DNA of 39,738 bases, taken from NCBI GenBank assembly GCA_965656525.1, contig CBFHKY010000028.1:1-39738 (forward strand). The letters are read 5' to 3'. Below the pieces are notes generated by a model. That model searched no databases. It was not told where the DNA came from and worked only from the letters and a program-made list of their open reading frames with translations. Shown here piece by piece: positions 34,073-39,738 of the stretch; position 1 is the stretch's first letter, and every line of letters starts with the position of its first letter. A program made the position numbers and the translations under genes. Source of the stretch: Pseudomaricurvus sp965656525 (GTDB lineage Bacteria > Pseudomonadota > Gammaproteobacteria > Pseudomonadales > Cellvibrionaceae).

Positions 34073-34172
34073 NNNNNNNNNNNNNNNNNNNNNNNNNNNN
34101 NNNNNNNNNNNNNNNNNNNNNNNNNNNNNNNNNNNNNNNNNNNNNNNNNNNNNNNNNNNNNNNNNNNNNNNN
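34073..34172. other. assembly gap (100 N)
   Basis: Exactly 100 N, the conventional placeholder for a gap of unknown size. It separates the 5' parts of two divergent genes, so the missing DNA must contain both starts and their promoters. Any reading frame spanning the Ns is an artefact. Confidence 0.99.
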
Positions 34173-35063
34173 GAACCCCTTCCGGTAGCGGAAACCTTCA
34201 CCTTTACGGATGAGGAAGGTATCGGCCTGTCGGATGTCGCCACCCTCGACACCATGGTTACTGTCGTCGATGCACTGAATTTTCTGACGGATTATGACGA
34301 AGCGAAATTCTTGCAGGAAACAGAGGAACACCTAGGGGAAGAAGACCAACGCAGCGTCGCTGACCTGCTGGTCGATCAGGCCGAGTTCGCCGACATTATT
34401 CTGATCAGTAAAACTGACTTAGTGGATGAACCCACATTACAGCGCCTGATCGCGGTATTGAAAACGCTCAACACTGAAGCCGAGATCATTCCTATTTGCA
34501 ATGGCCAAGTCAATATCGACCAAGTGCTCGGTACGGGTAAATTCAGCTTTGAACGCGCCCAGCTGGCCCCCGGCTGGCTGAAAGAAATGCGCGGCGAGCA
34601 TGTACCAGAAACGGAAGAGTACGGTATCGGCAGTTTTACCTACACCGCTAGACGGCCATTTCACCCCCAGAAATTCCACGATTTCCTTCACGGTCAAGAT
34701 ATTCAAGGCAAATTAATCCGCTCAAAAGGTTACTTTTGGTTAGCCAGCCGACCAAATTTTGCCGGACAGTGGAGCCAAGCCGGAGGTATGGCGCGCTATG
34801 GCTTTGCCGGTATGTTCTGGAAGGCGATCCCCCAAGAACAGTGGCCGGAAGATGAAAACTCTCTTCAAGCGATTCAATCCAGCTGGCAGGAACCTTTTGG
34901 TGATATGCGCCAAGAGCTGGTGTTTATCGGTCAGAACCTAAACCGAGAACACATCATTGGCGCGTTGGACAACTGCCTGCTCAGCGAAAAAGAGCTGCTG
35001 GCTGGGTGTGACTATTGGCAGGCACTCCCCGACCCATTCCCAGTTTGGGAGGCTGAAGCATGA
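34173..35063 (+). CDS. zigA: COG0523 zinc metallochaperone GTPase, ZigA-type, 5' end missing
   Basis: About 296 residues remain, starting at an EPLPVAETF segment that normally follows the switch region, so Walker A, the CxCC metal motif and the switch are lost in the gap. The visible part includes VVDALNFL, the guanine-specificity SKTDLVDE motif and the C-terminal CobW_C domain with RPFHPQKFHDFL. COG0523/ZigA proteins use GTP to insert zinc into client proteins during zinc scarcity. The next gene overlaps the stop by 4 bases, and Zur lies four genes downstream, which fits Zur control. The symbol is chosen by family and context. Confidence 0.85.
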   Translation, partial: EPLPVAETFTFTDEEGIGLSDVATLDTMVTVVDALNFLTDYDEAKFLQETEEHLGEEDQRSVADLLVDQAEFADIILISKTDLVDEPTLQRLIAVLKTLNTEAEIIPICNGQVNIDQVLGTGKFSFERAQLAPGWLKEMRGEHVPETEEYGIGSFTYTARRPFHPQKFHDFLHGQDIQGKLIRSKGYFWLASRPNFAGQWSQAGGMARYGFAGMFWKAIPQEQWPEDENSLQAIQSSWQEPFGDMRQELVFIGQNLNREHIIGALDNCLLSEKELLAGCDYWQALPDPFPVWEAEA

Positions 35064-35716
35064 CCACAGCACTCCCAATAAACACGCCTAATGAGCACCA
35101 CGCTCTGTTTGGTCGTGTCCCTGATACGTTGGCAAGCATCTACCAAGAATCTGTCAATATGGCCGTATGGGAGCGAAAACCCAGCAAATCTCTAATGATG
35201 GAATGCCAAACATTGCTCATGAAAAAGGGGTTCACGGGTCATCGCGTCGTGCTGTCTAGCAGCAAATTACATCTCTTGGATAAAGCTCTTCCCGACCTCG
35301 TGCCTTACCCGCACCTAGCAGCCGATATTCAGCTCTTGGCCGAGATGTTCAGTTGCCTATTCGAGCTCCAAGCTATCGGCCTGCGCCTGACGCCGCTGAA
35401 CAGCAGCATGTGCCCGCGGTTCCACGTTGATCACATCCCCTGCCGTTTAATCACAACCTATATGGGCATCGGCACTGAGTGGTTGCCCCATGACAGTGTG
35501 GATCGCAGCAAGCTAGGAGCTGGGAACAACGGGCTTAGTGATGCAAAAAGCGGCTTGTATTCATCGCCAGACGCCATTCAAACACTCAATCACGCAGACG
35601 TAGCTCTGCTCAAAGGCGAAGCTTGGGAGGGCAACGAAAGAGCCGGTCTTGTCCACCGTTCCCCCGCTGCCGAACCTGGAGAGCGCCGTCTACTACTCAC
35701 CCTAGATTTCATATGA
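35060..35716 (+). CDS. DUF1826 protein of the zinc operon
   Basis: 218 residues, cytoplasmic. DUF1826 features are visible: LRLTPLNSSMCPRFHVDHIPCRLITTYMG with clustered Cys and His residues, EWLPH, a central DVALLKGEAW and the C-terminal RRLLLTLDF. The MCPRFHVDH motif resembles a metal site, and the fold may be related to 2-oxoglutarate oxygenase-like proteins, which is a tentative reading. DUF1826 genes are regularly next to ZigA-type genes under Zur. It overlaps zigA by ATGA, so it is translationally coupled. No function has been assigned to the family. Confidence 0.85.
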   Translation: MTTALPINTPNEHHALFGRVPDTLASIYQESVNMAVWERKPSKSLMMECQTLLMKKGFTGHRVVLSSSKLHLLDKALPDLVPYPHLAADIQLLAEMFSCLFELQAIGLRLTPLNSSMCPRFHVDHIPCRLITTYMGIGTEWLPHDSVDRSKLGAGNNGLSDAKSGLYSSPDAIQTLNHADVALLKGEAWEGNERAGLVHRSPAAEPGERRLLLTLDFI

Positions 35717-35717
35717 A

Positions 35718-35739
35718 CTGGGGCCAACCACTGCCCCAG
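35718..35739 (+). other. intercistronic hairpin before the zinc receptor gene
   Basis: CTGGGGC at 35718-35724 pairs with GCCCCAG at 35733-35739 around an 8-base loop, starting 2 bases after the DUF1826 stop. A TTAGGAG ribosome-binding site for the receptor follows. It may tune mRNA decay or read-through into the receptor gene. Confidence 0.5.
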
Positions 35740-35764
35740 CAGCACCCATAATTAGGAGTAACCC

Positions 35765-38161
35765 ATGAAGCAATCCGTAAGCTTTCTTGCCTTAGTCGCT
35801 TTTTCAGGGCTGGCTAACGCTTTGTCCGGCCAAATCACCGATGTATCCGGCAAGCCCATCAGCGATGTTTCGATTGAAGTCGTCGGCAGTCAATTACAAA
35901 CGCGCACCGATGGCCAAGGGCGCTTCAATTTAGATACGGCTGATGCCACAACAGATGAGCTTCATATCAACGCCTCCGGTTACAGCCACAAAACCCTGCA
36001 TCTGGAAGCAGAAAACAATGAAGCCCTGCGTATTACCTTGAGACGTTCAGCTATTGAACAAATTGATGTCACCGCTACTCCTTTACACGCATCCATCATG
36101 GAATCAGCTCAGCCGGTTAATGTGATCGCTGGCGATGAACTGCGCCGTAAACAAGCGTCCACTTTGGGTGAGACCCTGAAAAACGAAGTGGGTGTGCATT
36201 CCAGTTATTTCGGGCCCGTGGCCAGTAGCCCGATTATTCGCGGCTTGAATGGGCCCAGAGTACTGATCACCCAGAATGGGTTGGATGCCAGTGATGCTTC
36301 TCGGGTCGGGCCTGATCATGTAGTGGCGACAGAAGCCTCCACTGCCGAACAGATCGAAGTTCTGCGCGGCCCAGCCACCTTGTTCTATGGCTCTGGTGCC
36401 ATCGGCGGCGTAGTCAATATTGTTGATGACCGAGTACCCTCCTCCAGCGAAGCCAAAGGTGCTTTCTCACTGGGACACAATACCGTATCCAATGAAGACG
36501 AGGCTTCTTTAGCCTATACCGGTGGCAATGACCAATTTGCCTTCCATGTAGATGGCTTCTGGCGCGATGGTAATGACTATGAAATCCCCGGTATCGCTGT
36601 GCTAGAAACGGAAGAAGAGCATGAGGAAGAAGGTCACGATGATCACCGTAAAGGTATCCTGGAAAACAGCGCCTCAGAAAGCAAAGGTATCAACATCGGC
36701 GGGAGCCTGCTACTGAACAACGGTTATATCGGCTTAGCCTACGGTCGCTTAGAGAGAGTCAACGGGATCCCTGGCCACGATCACGGTCATGAAGAAGAAC
36801 ACGAGGAAGAAAGTGATGAGCATGAGCATGAGCATGAGCATGAGCATGAAGAGGTCAACGTACTTTCCGATCTTAAGCAAGACCGCTGGCAAATTATCAG
36901 TGAATTGTCCCTCGATACAGCTTGGCTGAGCGGCTTCAACACACGCATTGGTTATACCGACTACGAACACGCTGAAATAGAAAATGGCAATATCGGCACC
37001 GTGTTCAGCAATGAAACCTTACAGGCCCGTGTCGACCTTTTGCTGCAAGAATTTGCTGGCTGGCGTGGCGCGTTGTCATTTGAAGCCAAAACATCGGATT
37101 TTGAAGCTGTAGGTGAAGAAGCCTTCGCCCCGCCAAGCCGTACCGACAGCTACGCCATTGCACTCATGCAAGAAAGGCACTTCGATAACTTCTTATGGCA
37201 ACTGGGGGCACGGGTAGAGAAAGTCACCATCGAAGCTGACCCGATCGCTTTTGGCCACGATGAAGACGATCTGCTGAATTTTGACGAGCTGGACTTCACC
37301 CCTTACAGCGTCTCCGCAGGTGTGGTTTGGGATTTCGCCGAAGACTACAATGCCGCCCTATCCCTAACCCACGCCCAGAGAGCACCCAGCGCCTCGGAAC
37401 TGTTTTCTTATGGCCCCCACATTGGCACTGGAAGCTTTGAGGTAGGGGCACTGTTTTGGCTGCACGATGGCGAACACCCCCACTTTCATGAAGGCAACAG
37501 TGTTGACGAAGAAGTCTCTAACAATATTGATTTAAGCCTGCGTAAGCACTCCGGTAATATCGGCTGGGTGGTGAATCTTTTCTACAACGAAGTGGACAAT
37601 TTTTACTTCGAGCGCCACACCGGCTATACCAGTGAAGACATTGAGGGTCACAGTCACGAGGGTGAAGAAGAGCACGAGGCACACGAAGAGCATGGTCACG
37701 ATCATGGCGCTTTACCGATTTATATATTCGAGCAAGCCGACGCCACCCTTTATGGTCTTGAAGCTCAGCTGGCTTGGCAGTTCGACGCCCCCTGGACAAT
37801 CACCTTATGGGGCGACAGCATTCGCGGCAAACTGGACGACGGCGGCAACCTGCCCCGTATTCCTCCAGTGCGTATCGGAAGCCAGCTGCGTTACCAGAGT
37901 AACGGCTGGGAAGCCGAGTTTGGCGCTTCTCATTACTTCGAGCAGGATAATGTCGCCCAACTGGAAACCAGCACCGATGCCTATACTCTAGTGGATGCTG
38001 AATTAGCCTACACCTTCACCGACAGCCGTGGCGACCTGACTGTTTACCTGAAAGGCAGCAACCTGACTAACGAAGAGGCCCGTGTACACTCTTCCTTCTT
38101 AAAGAATCAAGCACCCCTACCGGGACGCGGATTCAGCATGGGTCTCAGAGGGGTATTCTAA
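35765..38161 (+). CDS. znuD: ZnuD-like TonB-dependent zinc receptor
   Basis: 798 residues. A signal peptide is followed by a carboxypeptidase-regulatory-like beta domain (about 22-95), a TonB box-like IDVTATPL, the plug (about 110-235) with SSPIIRGLNGPRVLI and VLRGPATLFYGSGAIGGVVN, and a barrel ending in LRGVF. Three extracellular-loop-type stretches are extremely His/Glu-rich (near residues 280-295, 337-363 and 625-650). This is the signature of ZnuD-class receptors that take up zinc, or zinc complexes, through the outer membrane. The second stretch is encoded by a GAGCAT hexamer repeat. It sits between DUF1826 and ZrgA genes and upstream of Zur. Cadmium or another divalent ion cannot be excluded. 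Confidence 0.9.
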   Translation: MKQSVSFLALVAFSGLANALSGQITDVSGKPISDVSIEVVGSQLQTRTDGQGRFNLDTADATTDELHINASGYSHKTLHLEAENNEALRITLRRSAIEQIDVTATPLHASIMESAQPVNVIAGDELRRKQASTLGETLKNEVGVHSSYFGPVASSPIIRGLNGPRVLITQNGLDASDASRVGPDHVVATEASTAEQIEVLRGPATLFYGSGAIGGVVNIVDDRVPSSSEAKGAFSLGHNTVSNEDEASLAYTGGNDQFAFHVDGFWRDGNDYEIPGIAVLETEEEHEEEGHDDHRKGILENSASESKGINIGGSLLLNNGYIGLAYGRLERVNGIPGHDHGHEEEHEEESDEHEHEHEHEHEEVNVLSDLKQDRWQIISELSLDTAWLSGFNTRIGYTDYEHAEIENGNIGTVFSNETLQARVDLLLQEFAGWRGALSFEAKTSDFEAVGEEAFAPPSRTDSYAIALMQERHFDNFLWQLGARVEKVTIEADPIAFGHDEDDLLNFDELDFTPYSVSAGVVWDFAEDYNAALSLTHAQRAPSASELFSYGPHIGTGSFEVGALFWLHDGEHPHFHEGNSVDEEVSNNIDLSLRKHSGNIGWVVNLFYNEVDNFYFERHTGYTSEDIEGHSHEGEEEHEAHEEHGHDHGALPIYIFEQADATLYGLEAQLAWQFDAPWTITLWGDSIRGKLDDGGNLPRIPPVRIGSQLRYQSNGWEAEFGASHYFEQDNVAQLETSTDAYTLVDAELAYTFTDSRGDLTVYLKGSNLTNEEARVHSSFLKNQAPLPGRGFSMGLRGVF
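36818..36847 (+). repeat. GAGCAT hexamer repeat x5 inside the zinc receptor gene
   Basis: Five exact GAGCAT units encode (Glu-His)5 within a His-rich loop. Gain or loss of units keeps frame and would alter the number of metal ligands. Confidence 0.95.
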
Positions 38162-38214
38162 CCCGCATGACGGTGAACCAACCGATTAAGCAATGACACC
38201 ACGAGGACAATACG

Positions 38215-38877
38215 ATGATGACTAACCGCCTCCCTGCTATGGCAATGCTGTTCATGTTATCGGTTGGCAGCCCGGTCAGGGCTCAGGAGCATAACGAGCA
38301 AAAGCACCGCCATGAGGAGCAGCACACGCCTCACGCAATGGTCGCAGAAGGGGGTCAGGAAGCTCATGTCCATGGCATCGCAGAGTTACTCGTGGTTCTT
38401 GAAGGCGAGCAGCTCGACCTTGAGCTGCGCTCACCAGCCAGTAATTTGGTAGGGTTTGAGCACCGAGCCAGCAACCCTGAACAACAGGCGCGAGTACTGA
38501 ACACCCAAGATGCTCTTTTGAATGCCAATAACCTATTCAGGTTTGGTTCGGCGCAGTGCCAGTTAACGGATCTGGATGTGGATGTTAGTCACATGCTTGA
38601 AGAAAATGGCCATCAGCAAACCGAACCCTACAATGAAGATCACCCCGATGCAAAGCACGACACAAGTCATCATGATAGGCAAAAAGCGCATGATCACAGT
38701 AATATCGAGGCTCGCTACCATTATCGTTGTAACCGACCAGATCAACTGGATTCGTTGAGGACAAGCATTTCTGTTGTATTCCCTGGAGTTGAGTCCCTAC
38801 TGGTACAGTGGATCATAAGTGGTCGACAAGGTGCTGCCACACTGGATAATACCCAGCACCACCTTAACTTTAGGTAA
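38215..38877 (+). CDS. zrgA: ZrgA/DUF2796 periplasmic zinc-binding protein
   Basis: 220 residues. A signal peptide ends near VRAQ, and the mature protein opens with a His-rich run (EHNEQKHRHEEQHTPH). The DUF2796 core follows (HVHGIAELLVVLEGEQLDLELRSPASNLVGFEH), then a second His/Asp-rich linker and a final RYHYRCNRPDQLDSL block with an FPGVESLLVQW strand. ZrgA of Vibrio is a Zur-regulated periplasmic protein that helps zinc uptake; length and architecture agree. The start is the first of two tandem ATGs, with GAGGA upstream. It follows the receptor by 53 bases. Confidence 0.88.
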   Translation: MMTNRLPAMAMLFMLSVGSPVRAQEHNEQKHRHEEQHTPHAMVAEGGQEAHVHGIAELLVVLEGEQLDLELRSPASNLVGFEHRASNPEQQARVLNTQDALLNANNLFRFGSAQCQLTDLDVDVSHMLEENGHQQTEPYNEDHPDAKHDTSHHDRQKAHDHSNIEARYHYRCNRPDQLDSLRTSISVVFPGVESLLVQWIISGRQGAATLDNTQHHLNFR

Positions 38878-38898
38878 ATAACCTTCAGGTAATAACTT

Positions 38899-39360
38899 AT
38901 GAGCAACATCACGCAAACCCTCGATCAAGCCGAGGCAAGTTGTCGCGCTAACGGCGCCAAATTGACTGAAAAACGCAAGCGGGTATTGTCCGGCCTATTA
39001 AGATCACAGAAGGCACAATCCGCCTACGAATTAATCGAATACATACAAAAAGAATTCGACGAATCTCTACCACCCACAACGGTCTATCGCATACTCGATT
39101 TTCTGGCAGGTGAGAACCTCGTGCACAAGCTTCACTTAGCTAATAAGTACGTTGCCTGCTCGCATATCAGCTGCGACCACACCCACGAAGTACCACAATT
39201 TCTGATTTGCGATGAATGCAGCAATGTGAAAGAAATCGGTATCCAAAAAAGCTTGATCAATACCTTGAAACGTCATGTTGAGGAATCCGGATATGCTCTT
39301 AAAAGCCCACAATTGGAACTGCACTGTCTCTGCCAGGACTGTGTTCAGAATGCCGCGTAA
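38899..39360 (+). CDS. zur: zinc uptake regulator Zur
   Basis: 153 residues of the Fur superfamily. The winged helix domain (about 15-85) includes the LPPTTVYRILDFLAGENLVHKL recognition region. The dimerisation domain has the structural zinc cysteines C104-x2-C107 and C145-x2-C148, plus C87, C92, H94 and H96 near the regulatory site. The Cys-rich pattern and the E. coli-like CSHISCDHTHE block fit Zur better than Fur. With zinc bound it represses zinc-import genes, presumably including this operon from a promoter in the gap. It follows zrgA by 21 bases, so Zur likely controls itself. Confidence 0.92.
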   Translation: MSNITQTLDQAEASCRANGAKLTEKRKRVLSGLLRSQKAQSAYELIEYIQKEFDESLPPTTVYRILDFLAGENLVHKLHLANKYVACSHISCDHTHEVPQFLICDECSNVKEIGIQKSLINTLKRHVEESGYALKSPQLELHCLCQDCVQNAA

Positions 39361-39387
39361 TAACCACTGTCGACCAATGGGCATAAG

Positions 39388-39727
39388 ATGAAACCCTTAT
39401 CCTCTCATATCGATAAAGCGGCTATTGGCCTTTCTCTGATTTGCGCCGTTCACTGTCTTTTGCGCCGTTCACTGTTTATTGCTGCCTATCGCTCTGGTCA
39501 TACTCCCCACGCTGGCCGCCAGTACCTTTAGCGACGAGCGTTGCCACCAATGGATGCTGATAGCCGTACTGCCCGTTAGTCTGATGGCGTTAATGATGGG
39601 GTGCCGACGCCATGCTGGAGATAGTATGGACAGTCGTATTGAGTGCATCAGTTCCGACCCGTGCACGCTCGAAATGTTAGAAGATGCCCTACTCAGCTGT
39701 ACTGACTCGCTAGACATTATTCAGTGA
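39388..39727 (+). pseudogene. merC-like gene, frameshifted by a 19-bp duplication
   Basis: From ATG 39388 the frame encodes MKPLSSHIDKAAIGLSLICAVHC, then goes off course and stops at 39529-39531. The +1 frame continues the protein as LLLPIALVILPTLAAS, DERCHQWMLIAVLP and a GCRRH motif to a stop near 39727. Joined, they resemble MerC-type small membrane proteins with the conserved CAxHC metal-binding pair in helix 1. The shift is caused by a tandem 19-bp unit (39440-39458 and 39459-39477, one mismatch). After GCRRH the sequence no longer looks like MerC, so a second lesion is possible. MerC-like genes are often found beside Zur. Confidence 0.7.
39440..39477. repeat. 19-bp tandem duplication in the merC-like gene
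   Basis: TTTGCGCCGTTCACTGTCT is followed at once by the same 19 bases with one substitution. Removing one unit restores a continuous MerC-like frame from 39388 onward. Confidence 0.9.
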
Positions 39728-39738
39728 CATAATTATTC

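Noticed and set aside
34005..35063. Reading frames crossing the N run
   Set aside because: The Ns translate as unknown residues and artificially join two contigs; only the parts outside 34073-34172 are real.

Overview
The window reads as a piece of a marine-type gammaproteobacterial chromosome. This is inferred from gene content (MltF, dodecin, a ZrgA-type zinc protein, a ZnuD-like receptor, FhuE-like and ferrichrome-type receptors, CusCBA) and from the mid-range base composition. It is draft sequence: a run of exactly 100 N at 34073-34172 joins two contigs and cuts off the 5' ends of the two genes facing it. No rRNA, tRNA, CRISPR array, transposase or complete insertion sequence was seen.

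Layout. 1-1690: an AT-rich strip of three small minus-strand genes (a partial HNH-type protein, a transglutaminase-like protein, an orphan) with long dyads and integron-cassette-like core motifs. 1718-5226: a Fur-box-controlled iron unit (FhuE-like TonB-dependent receptor and PepSY membrane protein). 5343-10888: a COG4637-type ATPase, a DUF3833 lipoprotein, the lytic transglycosylase MltF, and a large membrane protein fusing a dual-specificity phosphatase to a diacylglycerol-kinase-like domain. 10881-14027: a LysE/MFS/LysR exporter module, apparently inserted at the 3' end of the kinase fusion gene, because a second degraded copy of that gene's last codons lies on its far side just before a strong terminator. 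14169-19568: an uncharacterised metabolic locus (MFS, MarR, DapB-like dehydrogenase, molybdopterin oxidoreductase). 20015-20673: dodecin and a GNAT-like protein.

20768-28535 is a Cu(I)/Ag(I) resistance block on the minus strand, in the order CopL-like metal-binding protein, DUF411 lipoprotein, CusC, CusB, CusA, then a glutaredoxin-MauE membrane fusion. The three copper-coordinating methionines of CusA are present with the family spacing. No copper-responsive regulator is encoded in the window. 28687-34072 is a second iron-type operon: a siderophore-class TonB-dependent receptor, an ABC ATPase and two DUF3526-type ABC-2 permeases, all closely packed or overlapping.

34173-39727 is a zinc-scarcity locus on the plus strand: a COG0523/ZigA GTPase (5' end lost in the gap), a DUF1826 protein, a His-rich ZnuD-like receptor, a ZrgA/DUF2796 periplasmic protein, Zur, and a merC-like gene broken by a 19-bp tandem duplication. 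The window as a whole is therefore dominated by metal handling: iron twice, copper/silver once and zinc once.

The points most worth a second look are the kinase-fusion/exporter insertion with its duplicated gene end and 21-bp repeats, the cassette-like left edge, the molybdoenzyme locus with unknown substrate and long operator-like dyads, the receptor/DUF3526 transporter operon, and the hexamer repeat and 19-bp duplication in the zinc locus.
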